Below are positions 1 to 10,355 of a stretch of DNA of 64,000 nucleotides, piece after piece (positions within the stretch are counted from its first letter, which is position 1; each line of letters starts with the position of its first letter). The stretch is from Seriola aureovittata (lineage: Eukaryota > Chordata > Actinopteri > Carangiformes > Carangidae), in the NCBI RefSeq assembly GCF_021018895.1, contig NC_079386.1:11959835-12023834 (forward strand). Direction: 5' to 3'. The translations under genes and the position numbers were made by a program. The notes under the pieces were generated by a model that was not told where the DNA came from, made no database searches, and saw only the letters and a list, made by a program, of their open reading frames with translations.

Positions 1-3000
1 TGGCATTTAATATGTTCAACATTAGTCAGGGCACAAATTACGCTGAACTTCATTTAAATAGCATTTACACTGCACACATTTAAAAAAAAAAAAAAAAAGG
101 CAGCAAACCCTGTGATAGGCTCAATCAAGAAATGGTTTGCCTCTGCACAACAACCCAGTGTAATTACACTCCAGATGCCAATTCAAAGAACTCTCGGTTG
201 AAGTGTTTCATTCCGAGACCTGAAAGGATGAAATAAACAAAATAAAGATCTCAGGATGCCCTTTGCAAAGAGAGGGTCCAGTCCGCAAAAGAGAAAAGCA
301 CTTAGAGCGTGTTGGCACCTGTTGGATTATTTATGAATTTTCTGCTATCAATCATTTCAATGCGACCGTCAGGACTGAAGTACTCTTCACCATTACGCTG
401 TTTAGGTCTGACCCTTGAGATTGGATGCTCTACTTAATTCAGTTACCTTGAATTAGAAAAAGAAAAAAGAAAAAAAAAAGAACTTTTCAGGAGGACCAGC
501 AGTCTGAAAAGGTTTTTGTCACGTAGCACTTTCTGCTATTTTAGCATACCTGGCAGTCATTTGGAGTGTATTTGAGTTTTTCATAAGGGGCCTCAAGCTT
601 ATAATGTTGTTTTATGTCAAAGGTGAAGGTTTTTTTTTGTGTGTGTGTGTGTGAAAATTTGCACCTTTGAGTCTCCGCTTGCACAAAGTTGTTTGTCTTT
701 GGGCGTAAAATTCGGGATATTTCAATTTGAGTTCTCTTTTCCACGACTTCCAGAAGTGAGCTAATTTTTAAGTGGGGACTTTTTTTTTCTGCCATAAATA
801 AATGTATTTGTCAAAGGCTTATGTTTTAGAACATGAAGTCTGGATGGAAAGCGTTGGGGGAGTGTCGGGTGTCGGACAGTCAATCATGCAGTCACCTTTT
901 TCTCGACCCCCCCCCCCCCCCCACACACACACACACACACACACAGAAACAGTCTACTGCCATCTATTTGTCATTTCTCTGCCTCCTCCAGCTCTGTCTC
1001 CCCCCTTTTCTTCTCACCCGCTCACTTTCTCTTATGTAAGTAGTTCTCATTAATCACCGCCCCGGCCCCGACTACTAAGACTTGTATGGATTTTTGTCAA
1101 ATTGCTTCTGCCACATAAATCTAGCACATATAAATTTGTGTGCATTCAACTCACAACTGATGTGTGATTAATGGGTGTGAGTACATTTGCTTGTTCCACT
1201 GCAGTTTTTGTTTGTTTGTTTGTTTTGGGGCTTCACGATAAGTAGCATTCACGTCACACCTCGTCTTTGGCGGGAGATCACGTGAGCGGCTCTGTCGTGG
1301 CCGCGGGTCATTGTGGGGAATCTGTCATGTGACAGCTGGGGGTCACAGTGAGACTTGTGGGTAATAACGAGTGACCTGTACACACTGGAGAGATATCACT
1401 CATACCTCCCTCTCTGCCAGTCCAGCTCCTGCCTCCTCTGTGTCCTATAGCTTGCAGGTGAAGACAGTTCATCATGTGCAAAACTGGAGGGATGAGCTCA
1501 AAAACAATGCATGATGGAAGCTTAAAAACTGCTGTGATGTGCTCGCGGTGCGGTTCCGCAGTGCATTTATGTTGCATGCGAGCGTCCCGTGGCCCAAAGG
1601 TTGAAAGACGAATTTATAAGCATTAGTTTAAACGCGTTAAAACAACTGCATAGCAAGAAAGCACAGCGACTGCAACAAAGTCACTCAAATGAATGGATTT
1701 CCATCAGAAAACATTGACTTAAGCAGTTTAAATGTCATCGCAGGGTGAGGCAGTGACTGCATTTTCTATGTGTGTGTCCATCTCTGCTTTGAGAGCAATA
1801 AAATTAACTGTAATGACATCATCCTTGGGGGTGTGTGTGAGTGTGTGATCGCCTGGCAAAAATATAAACGCTGATAGAATTTATGTGATCACAATTAAAT
1901 CAAAGTTATTGCAGGAGTTTCCTTATGAACTTGTTTATTTGTTCCATCCACAACACATAAAAAAGTTAGCCCTCAATCCCTCAGCGCATTCGTAAAATAA
2001 ATATGAAAGAGAAATCAATTTAACAAAGCCCTAACTGCTATTCCTCAGATGCCATTTCCTGTGGTTGCGCTAGAAAAATAAAATTTAAAGACAATAAAAA
2101 AGTCATAAATTGTGGATATCAAATAGCTTCCTCGAAGGTTTATGGTCGAATTCCCTTTGCTGATGTGATTTTGAGTCGTTATTTTGCACCAGTGAGCATA
2201 AACGGGAATGGAATTTATATTAAAATGGTATATTTCATGTTTGATGTTGGAGAAGTGATCAATGATTTCATTAATTAGCTTCACATATTTGAGCTTTAAG
2301 GAATAGTACCTTTGATTTTCTCCCTCGCTCTCCCTTGCTAAGGCTCTTCCTCTCCTTCTCCTGCCATACCTGCGGCGCTATCTGCCCGTCTGTCCCCCAC
2401 TATCTTCCCTCATAGGCTGGTTGAGCACGACACCGCTGCAGAGCGAGCGGACCTTTGATTCAGGCGAATGCCCGATTATTATCGAGGCTTCACCCACGCC
2501 TCCGTTTTGGGCTCCTGCTCTGACGGAGAAGCCTGTGTGGGAGGTCAGTGCGAGGCACGGACCTCTGAGCCTGTTTGCAACTTTGCATGGAGATCGATGA
2601 TAGCGGGGCGGTGTCAGATATGATTGCTGGGGATGGCTGCCAGAACATGTTTGTTGCTGCCAGTGGGGGAGGGGGTGAGAGAAAGAAAAAAATCAGGTGT
2701 TTCTGAACCTGTTGTTGAAATACAGTCAAAAAACACTCACGCCCACAATATTCCAACCATGATAGTAACCCCACCTGAAGAGACCTGTGTCACGGTCGGT
2801 GCTTAGAGATGAATACTTGCAGGAAAAGAAATAGAAAAAGATTATACGTACAATTTAAGAATTAATCATTTATGCAAAACGGTATTTTTGCCTGTTGTTG
2901 ATAACTCTTGGTATCCAGTGGTATCAAAGCAGCTTGTAATTTTGCACAACTTATTCTTATTTATGGAATTCAAAGTATTCAGCCACTGTTTTATTCATTA

Positions 3001-3402
3001 CAACAACATAAAAAAAAACCCTCACAACAATTCATTGGTATGCATTGCCTAAACATTAATTACATTCAAATTCATTCTAATTTGTCTTAATTTCCCCCTC
3101 TCTCAACAGAAAAATTAATACTACCCGCTGATTATTCCATGCCAGGCAATTCAAAATGCTTCAGAGAGGACAAGAAAATGAGCGAGACTATTTGCATATC
3201 AACATGATTCAAACCTAGTATTTCTTAGAAGTGGCATCTTTTGAAGACAAACATGCAGGGGGGAGAGAGAAAAAAACTAAACATAATTGTATTACTTTTG
3301 AATTTCCAATTGAAATTGTAAGCAAACAAAACTTCCTCGCCTTGTGGAAAAACAATGTTTTTCAGTTCAGAATTTGGGGAATGATATGATTCAACAAGAA
3401 TG
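1..3402. other. Downstream flank, no gene seen
   Basis: This lies beyond the inferred 3' end of the pcdh7-like gene. It is AT-rich single-copy-looking sequence with poly(A) runs (about 80-98, 462-479), a C16-(AC)11 compound microsatellite at 907-945 and polypyrimidine stretches. Open frames here are short, lack family resemblance and overlap low-complexity sequence. Confidence 0.6.
907..945 (+). repeat. C16 run fused to (AC)n microsatellite
   Basis: C at 907-922 is followed directly by AC units to 945. Confidence 0.95.
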
Positions 3403-3600
3403 GGATCCCTATTTTGCACCAGTGAAAATCTTTATTCTCTCCTGAAATGCATTTTATGATCCTACTACCCTGGCTTGTCACTTTAAGCAGCACTAATTAA
3501 TATTTCTTTACATTATCAATGCTCAAATGACCATGTGTAATTTGAAAGTATCGCTCATAGTCTCTCTCAGCCCGTGTGATGTGCTCTCACCGTACAGCCC
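3403..3600 (+). repeat. Direct repeat, copy 1 (duplicated intergenic sequence)
   Basis: Shares an ordered series of blocks with 4031-4275: TTGCACCAGTGAAAATCT, GCATTTTATGATCCTA, TGGCTTGTCACTTTAAG, CACTAATTAA, TGCTCAAATGACCATGTG, CAATTTG/TAATTTG, GCTCATAG and TTTCAGCCC/CTCAGCCC. The order and spacing are preserved, so this is a true duplication and not chance. It has no coding potential, and its family is not recognised. Confidence 0.75.
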
Positions 3601-4030
3601 TCTAATATTCCAGTGACAGTTCAGAGGAAAACTTTCTCCAAATTATTGAACTTTGGAGATGTAATTTGTAGTTTTCTATTAAGACGCCATTAGTGGTTTG
3701 AGGGTGTGTGGAGAGGCTGCGGCGTGCTGTTAATCAGAGCATAGGGATCGGAGTAGAATGGATCTCTAATCACCTCAACTGTAATCGCCTCGTACATCAA
3801 CCCAGATGTACAGCCAAGACAGAGACGCACACTCAACTACATATGAATGTATGCACACGTGTGTGTACATGCATGTACAGCTGACATGGTTATTAGAAGG
3901 CAGATTGTTCCTTTTTGAATGAGTTCTGATTGCTCCACATCAGGATCACTTGATGGCTTCACACAATAAATGATGTGTAACAGCAAACCACATTCACCAA
4001 CTGAGTTTATATTATTATCCTTTGAGAGTA

Positions 4031-4275
4031 TGATCCCCATTCTGCACCACTGAAAATCTGTATTCTATTATAATATACATTTTATAATCCTATTACATTG
4101 GCTTGTCACTTAAAGTTGCGCTAATTAACTTTTTTTTTTTTACATTTTAATTGCTCAAATGACCATGTGCAATTTGCTCATAGTGACAAACCCATTGAAA
4201 GCTATCACCAAATTCTGTTTTATAGAGCCGTTAAAGTTTCTTTCAGCCCATTTGATTTTGCTACAACGTGCAGTT
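4031..4275 (+). repeat. Direct repeat, copy 2
   Basis: The partner of 3403-3600, about 630 bp away in the same orientation. It has a poly(T) insertion near 4130-4141 and about 50 extra bases (near 4185-4240) relative to copy 1. It ends against the fish repeat that follows, so copy 2 may include part of that element. Confidence 0.7.
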
Positions 4276-4625
4276 AGCAAAAAAAAGCTCTGGTGAAACC
4301 CACCGTACCCGGCCCATTAGCGAAAACAGCAGACAAAGTTAGCAACCGGGTTGTGAGCAGAGTGAAACACCTAGAAGCTAAAAGGTGAAATATTTTTTCA
4401 CTAGAGGTGGTGGAGACCAAAGCAGAGCTAAAAACTGAGTGAGTTTTGGACTTACATTCATCAGGTGGACAGATATAGGACTCCAAATGATTGCTAATGT
4501 TGCTGTGCTATATGTAAATAGGCAACTGTTTGCTAACACGTTAGCTGTAACTACCTCAGGAGGCAGTCATTTGTCTGATTTTGTTTGGAAAAGTGGGGGA
4601 AAAAAATCAATAATGCAGCTTTAAT
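4240..4625 (+). repeat. Fish non-autonomous interspersed repeat
   Basis: The block contains TTTTGCTACAACGTGCAG, TGGTGGAGACCAAAGCAGAG, TTGGACTTACATTCATCAGG, GACTCCAAATGATTGCTAAT and ends ATCAATAATGCAGCTTTAA. I recognise this order as that of a common teleost interspersed repeat, recalled from memory and not checked. It is non-coding, and its class (DNA transposon derivative or other) is not determinable here. Confidence 0.55.
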
Positions 4626-5069
4626 AACACTTATGTGGATAATATCGATTAATAACTTAGCAAATAGTTTTCTTAATGTTGGATTTTTCATTTTGAAATA
4701 AAAATGTATTATTACTATTATACTGTATACACTCTCAGATAAATGCTGCCTGTAAGTTGGCTGAAATGCAGTGTTTACATATTTACAAGAATTTAATATG
4801 CACCCGTATTTAGATTACTGGGACCGCCTAGTTAATGTTGGAGTTCAGAGCGATGAGTGGAAATTACCCGCAGTGACCTTAAAACAAATAATTAGATTTG
4901 TTTACATAACTGTTTTAATAAGAGCATTACTGTATTATGGTGTTGCTCTTTTAACAGTTATATGTTCTTAAATTAGTTTTTTTTTTTTTTTTTTAAATCA
5001 TACACATCAATTAAACCAAATACACTTGAAAGACAGAATTTGTTTTAACATGTTATATTTTAATTTCTG
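4626..5069. other. AT-rich flank just beyond the inferred 3' end
   Basis: AT-rich sequence with a T-run near 4976-4994. It has one TATTTACA (TGTAAATA on the minus strand) near 4779-4786. No gene seen. Confidence 0.5.
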
Positions 5070-5091
5070 CAGAGACAAAAATGACAAGCAA

Positions 5092-5101
5092 TTTATTTAC
5101 A
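5092..5101 (-). terminator. Distal poly(A) signal overlapping a Pumilio-type element
   Basis: In mRNA sense the sequence is TGTAAATAAATT. It contains AATAAA (5097-5092) overlapping TGTAAATA (5101-5094), which fits the UGUANAUA Pumilio consensus. It is followed by U-rich and unique sequence. This is the best candidate for the distal end of the long 3'UTR. Confidence 0.5.
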
Positions 5102-7119
5102 CAAACCTGTACAAAAGCAAATTAAATTATGTAAAATATCTCATAAATAGAAGTGGACTTGCGTTCAATACACTTTGCCATGTTCAGCTAAGCTGCGTGC
5201 ATAGTGACTCATATTAAACGATGATAAATTGGTTCCTCAATTTCTATATCAACATCCAAGTCGCAGGACAAATAGTAATGGTTAATATTACAAATCTCAT
5301 TACACACTGTGAATGCTATACGAATAGAGGTGAGCACAGACTGAACACACACCTCGGGCAGCAACAAGGTACAGACATTTTGATGGCAGGTGTTGTGTAC
5401 TTCATGTCAAAAAAAAAAGAAGACAACATAATACCATCTGCAATCGTCCAGATTTCTGTAGCATTTATCTCAGTGAATATCAGAAAGAAAAAAAGAAAAA
5501 GTACAGAGTCTATCAGTGCTCAGAAATGAACTAGTGTGTGCTGTATTCCGTGTAAGCGCCAATATGTGGCATATTTTCTTTCATTACCTCTTTTTGTCTG
5601 AGGTTCACGCTACAGAGTCTTTGTTTTCGCTTCGACTGATCTCGAAATTCAAAAGCATCACCTCGCAGAATCACAGCAAACATCGTACCCCGCTTATTTG
5701 TAGGACAGGGTTTCATCATCCACTGATATGCATATACTGTAAAAAAAAAAAAAAAAATGCATGTGTGAGTGTTGTTGTTGTTGTGTTGCTTGGCACCTCC
5801 TGAGGTGTGTGTTCTGTCAGCAACTCTCCCTTGCAGCTTTTTTTTCTCCCCCCCACCCCACCCCCCCATTTCCACTCCTAGTAAACCGTCACATTAGCAT
5901 TTTTATCTCTAGGCTCCCTCAACTCTGAGCAGTCAAATGTCTCCAAGCATTTTTTTTTTCAACTTTTTTCTCCCCCTTTCTTTCTTTCTTTCTATGCTTC
6001 TATATTCAGTCCTAGAGCTTGTTTCATGCACAAAGGTTACTTGACCTCTGATGTCATACATGTACATGAGTGGAACACGACAAAAAAATCCATTATATCA
6101 TTATTATTACTACCAACAAGCAACTTTTGAATGTACCTGTACTCATTCGGTAATGCACTATGCTAGGAATGGATATTTCAACAAGATATTTGTACCCAGT
6201 GAACAACAGCCATTTGAATATTAGACCTATAGGCTCACTGACATTTGACTGGTCGTCCTCCGAGAAGCTTTTGACATCATGGGATTTCATCTAAGATATG
6301 CAAATGTATTTCAGTCCGTTCTTAAATGCCACCCCATCTACTTTTGTAAGCATGTCATTGTTTATGCACCATTCCAAACCAACATTAAACCATACCAATT
6401 GGTATAAAAAGGCACAATTGCATATTTGCATTCACTCTAGTATTTTTTTTTTTTTTTTAAGTTTTTTTTTTTCTTTTTTCAGAAGCACTCTAAATATACA
6501 AAGTGGCACCAGATAAAGGAAAAAAGTAAAACACGTAGTACATTGTCATGATCATTTCCACGGTTTTGACTGTTATTGTGTAACAAATCAATGTATGGGA
6601 TTAAAAAGAGAAAAAAAAATACAGAATGAAGATAAAAAATTTGCAAAAATGTCATGGTATAAAGTTGATATAAATGAAACGTATGAAAGATTTGGGTCTG
6701 TGTGGTGATATGAAAGACGACGATGAAATCAAGTATAAAAAATAAAAAAAGCAATGGTATGCAGAGTCTTAACTGATGTACTAAGTTGGCTAATACATGG
6801 CTAATGTTTCTTTAGGTATAACGAAAGCAAGCAACAAGGTGGATTTCCATGTTTACAGGGATAACATTTTTTTGTACATTTTGTTTTACAGTTTTTTTTT
6901 CTTCTTCCTTCTCAGTAAGTGAAGTAAGTTCCCATTAAACGTGCAGTAAAAAGTAAATATTTATGTATACAGTTGATAAGTATAGGAGCACTTTCTTTCG
7001 AACGACGAGTAGTACTTACAGACTATAGATTGCCGGATTACTGAAAAAGCAGCTCCGGTTAAACCAAAGGGGTTTTGCTAACATACAAAAAAGTTCCATT
7101 GCATCTGATATTCTTTTGC

Positions 7120-7125
7120 TTTATT
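7120..7125 (-). terminator. Candidate intermediate poly(A) signal
   Basis: Canonical AATAAA in mRNA sense within GACTGTAATAAAGCAAAAG, about 2.2 kb after the stop codon. Use is inferred only from the hexamer. Confidence 0.35.
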
Positions 7126-7758
7126 ACAGTCATGAGATTTTACGCCTCAGTAGCTGCGAAACAGAAAAAAAAAAAAGAAAAAAGAAAAAGAAAATCACTG
7201 TAGACAAGGAGGCACAACATCTCAACATAGTTATGTACGTGTGTAAGTGGTCTTTAAGCGCCAGCTCTGAGGATGTAATGGATGTTGTGTTGAGACATCA
7301 CATTCTTATCGTTCAAGCTCAATCCTTCATTTACAAAAAAATGAAAAATAAAAATTCTCCGTGTGATGTGTACTTAAAGCAAAGTTCTCCCAGAAAGCTA
7401 TTTTTATGTGTAAATAAGGGGGAATGCTTCATCCTGCTTGCGAAGCTTTGGTTTCACTTTGACTCCATATTTTTTCTCAGCATGTAAATCCCACAAAAAA
7501 AAAAACAAACAAAAAAAAAAATCTTCCTGGTATCTGCTCGTTCCGACGTTGCCTTTTTTTTTTTTTTGATTGTTCTCCATTGAGCTGATTCTTACATTCG
7601 TGCTCAAAGATGCCATCACCATGTACTATGGAAAAAGCAACATCTACTAGTGCTAAGAGGACTCTAGGACAGCCGTGTGTGGGTTAATGTCACCTTGAAG
7701 GCCTTGAGAAGAAGTGAAAAAGAAGTTGATGCTGGTTGGTCACATGTACATTATGATA

Positions 7759-7764
7759 TTTATT
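7759..7764 (-). terminator. Candidate proximal poly(A) signal
   Basis: Canonical AATAAA in mRNA sense within CTGAGCAATAAATATC, about 1.6 kb after the stop codon and upstream (plus-strand side) of a CA microsatellite. Use is inferred only from the hexamer. Confidence 0.35.
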
Positions 7765-7782
7765 GCTCAGTCTATCACACGG

Positions 7783-7809
<27 letters not shown>
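7783..7809 (+). repeat. (AC)n microsatellite in the 3'UTR
   Basis: A run of about 13 AC units, read as GU repeats in the mRNA. Confidence 0.95.
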
Positions 7810-7815
<6 letters not shown>

Positions 7816-8383
7816 CACAGAAAAGTAAAGGAATAACAGTAAAAAGCTGTCCTTGCAGCTGTTTTCAGACCAGCTTGGCCATGTTTACGCCCTCCTAAGC
7901 CTATTATTGGTGTACATCTACAGTATACACTAAATATGGCCTATACACACATACTATATACTGCATATCTGGCCCATACACACATACGATTTCAATTGCA
8001 CCTCCATAATTTTTATCTCGGCATGCCATACACTGTGCTTAACCAAGATTTTCAGTCAGTACAGCAGTGCCACTGGCTTCAGTTAAATGAATCTGCTTTT
8101 CTGCAGCTGTCTATGTGTGTGTTTGAGGACAAAACAGGGCAAGTGTTGATAGAAACAGTAGCATCCCACTGAGGTTGATCCAAAATACGCAAAAGACCAA
8201 TGTACACACATGCTTTCCCAGCCATCGCGGTGATAGGTCATGGCTCTTAAGAGCTTGCATCCCTTTAAAGAGGGTTTTGGTCTCAATGTCGCCAATCAAA
8301 GACAGAGAACGAGAGACTGAGGAAAGGTAGCGAGACAAAAAGGGAATGAGAGCGGTTAGTGTCGTTTGCCGTGGTCCAATGTT

Positions 8384-8391
8384 TATGTACA
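8384..8391 (-). promoter_or_regulatory. Candidate Pumilio-binding element in the 3'UTR
   Basis: Reads TGTACATA in mRNA sense, a match to the UGUANAUA Pumilio/FBF consensus, about 950 nt after the stop codon. An 8-mer of this kind occurs by chance every few kilobases in AT-rich sequence, so it is a candidate only. Confidence 0.3.
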
Positions 8392-9061
8392 ATGAGTGAA
8401 CTTTTGTCAACCTGTGAAGAGCGTTACACACTGGTAAGTTAGAATCAGTCATCATTTGTTCATCATAGTGTTACCAGCCGGATGTAGTCCGAACCATGGG
8501 TTTTTTGTTGCAGCAAATTCCATTGGCTCCCATTTTCCAATCCGTTTTCAAGAGAAATAAATGTCGTCTTCCGGGCTGAGTATTTAAAGCTTAGTCTTTT
8601 CCGTCCTTATAGGAATTGAATACGGTCAAGTTTTGTTCTGCTATTGAGCAACTTTTATCACAAACAAGATGGCAGAGTCCGTTGACAGCTCAGCACAATA
8701 ACAGACCATTACGCCCAGTATATTGTTGCAGCCACAGAATGTCACGGCCAGAGTGTTGCCCTGGTCTGAAATTTAAAAAAAAAAAAAAAAGAGAGAAAGG
8801 CAAAACCAGTCAAAATAGTCCACATGTACAGCTTTGTTTCTAGAAAAAACATAAACAGAAAAAAGAAATTGTCTTTTTTGTATAGTCATCTTCAGGGAAC
8901 GAGGCCTTCATGGGGGACAGGGGGTAATGCATGCATGTACGGTATATGTAAAATGAGTTGATTATTGTACAGATTGACTGTCAGGCAGCAGATTGTGTCC
9001 CAAGAGCCCGACTCGCCAGTAAAACAGCCTCATCCCGAGTTCAGTCAGTGCCCACAACAGT

Positions 9062-9096
9062 TCCTCCTCCTCCTCCTCCTCCTCCTCCTCCTCCTT
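9062..9096 (+). repeat. (CCT)n trinucleotide repeat in the proximal 3'UTR
   Basis: An almost perfect run of about eleven CCT units on the plus strand, read as (AGG)n in the mRNA, about 240 nt after the stop codon. Purine GGA repeats in RNA can fold into G-quadruplex structures. Confidence 0.9.
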
Positions 9097-9336
9097 TCTG
9101 CCAGGTCATGGCCGGAATTAGCACTTTAAAAATGGAATTATGTTTATCTATCCACTTGGAGTTTTCATTAAGGAGCTGTCGTAAAAGTCTTTGGAGAAAG
9201 TTTAGTCTTACCTTGTTCAGAACAAGGGTGGCTAAAAGCTTCTAGAGCTGTAAGAGTGGTGGGTAAGCAGCTATGCTTAGTGTTGTATTTTAATGCCATG
9301 TGTTGTGGCACAGCAGGTGTGTCTAACCCCCCCAGC

Positions 9337-9809
9337 TCACAGGTAAACCTCCCGTCGCGTCAGAGTGCCACAGGATGTGGGCTTGTACTCCCCAGTAGGT
9401 GCCAGAGGGATCTCCTCGGTGGGGTGGCCCAGCGCCTCCTCCCCGCCTCCTGGTGAGCCGTAGGAAGGCGAGCCAAAGGCCTCGTAGGAGGAGGAGGAGG
9501 AGGCCATCTTCTTGTTGAGCAGGTTGCGATTGCGGTCGCCCATCATGTGAGCGGCGGTGGGGTCTCCGTTGGCCATGGCGGCCATGGCGAGGGTCTCTTG
9601 GCTGCCGGGCTGCTCGGCGCTGCTGCTGCCGCTGCCGCTGCCGCTCATGAAAGTGGAAAGCTTTGGTTGTTGGGGGTTGGTGGTTGACTTGGATGGCCGT
9701 CGCTCGGGCGACGTGCGCACAGGCATCCAGCAGGAGTCCGAGTGGCCGTACTCGTCGCATTCCCGAGTGCACTTGCCAGTCATGGCTACGTCAGGCAAGG
9801 GCCGGGAGT
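9337..9809 (-). CDS. pcdh7: Terminal coding exon of a protocadherin-7-like gene (cytoplasmic C-terminus)
   Basis: This exon encodes the last 156 residues of the cytoplasmic tail of a delta-1 protocadherin, a homophilic adhesion and signalling protein of the plasma membrane, mainly neuronal. It opens with PLPDVAMTGKCTRECDEYGHSDSCWMP, which contains the Cys/His/Trp-rich motif shared by delta-protocadherin tails (probably CM2). Next come PVRTSPERRPSK, PKLSTFMSG, MGDRNRNLLNKKM, EEIPLAPTGEYKP and the end TLTRREVYL, with a TGA stop at 9339-9337. From memory of the family, this ending and the VRTSPER and RNRNLLNKK blocks fit PCDH7, whereas the PCDH1 tail ends in KREIYL. The acceptor AG is at 9811-9810 after a pyrimidine-rich stretch, and the first two exon bases (AC) complete a codon begun in the exon at 63068-63287. 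Serine/glycine runs (SGSGSGSSS, then ASSSSSY) appear expanded and are coded by short tandem repeats. The last residues V-Y-L could act as a class II PDZ ligand (inference). The a or b fish paralogue cannot be decided; PCDH1 is the less likely alternative. Confidence 0.93.
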
Positions 9810-9835
9810 CTAGAGGAGGCAGAGAAGAGAAAGAA
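9810..9835 (-). promoter_or_regulatory. Splice acceptor of the terminal exon
   Basis: On the minus strand a strongly pyrimidine-rich tract (TTTCTTTCTCTTCTCTGCCT then CCTCTAG) runs into the exon start at 9809. The AG is at 9811-9810. This is a strong-looking acceptor, consistent with having to end a 53 kb intron. Confidence 0.85.
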
Positions 9836-10338
9836 AATAAGTGATACTGTTTATATCACTAAAATGGGATATTTAATGATAAACTAACATTTTTGACTAA
9901 AAAAACTCCTAACGCTAAAAGTGTTTGTTGTGGTATGTGTTACATGATTTGACTGTTATGAATTCCTTCATTAGATGCGTGAGTCTGAGTTTTCTCCCTA
10001 ATGAGGTCATCACCGCATCTGAATGTTAATGGAAGAGATAAAAAAAACCAAAACAACAAAACAATAAAAACTGGTCACAATGGTTACCAGGCACCTATTG
10101 TAACAGCTAATGTAAGAGTCAGAATTTTATCACCAGCGAATAGTTAATTAAGCGTTCTACGGATAAAATTTGTTTGTTTTTTTTCATGCAGAACCAATAC
10201 CACATGACTGCAACTGGAACAGAAAAACAACGATGAAAAGAAGACTCCACTGGCTACGACAACAGCCTCCAAACTCAAAAAACAGTGGCGTGAATCAGAG
10301 TTGAAATAATGTCATGCTTCAAAAAACGTGTTTGTGCT

Positions 10339-10355
10339 GGGGGGGGGGGGGGGGG
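10339..10355 (+). repeat. G17 homopolymer
   Basis: Seventeen consecutive G residues close to the terminal exon (about 530 bp upstream of its acceptor in gene sense). Confidence 0.95.

Larger units (their letters stand above)
5070..9336 (-). other. pcdh7: Probable 3'UTR of the pcdh7-like transcript
   Basis: The sequence downstream of the TGA at 9337 is AT-rich, has no coding frame with family resemblance, and contains U-rich tracts in mRNA sense, TGTACA/TGTA motifs and three AATAAA signals (7764-7759, 7125-7120, 5097-5092). A 3'UTR of roughly 1.6, 2.2 or 4.3 kb is implied depending on the signal used. The far boundary is inferred from the last good signal; transcript data are needed to fix it. 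Confidence 0.6.

Noticed and set aside
8111..8455. 114-codon minus-strand frame inside the 3'UTR
   Set aside because: No conserved motif; it lies downstream of the natural stop, and the region reads as UTR.
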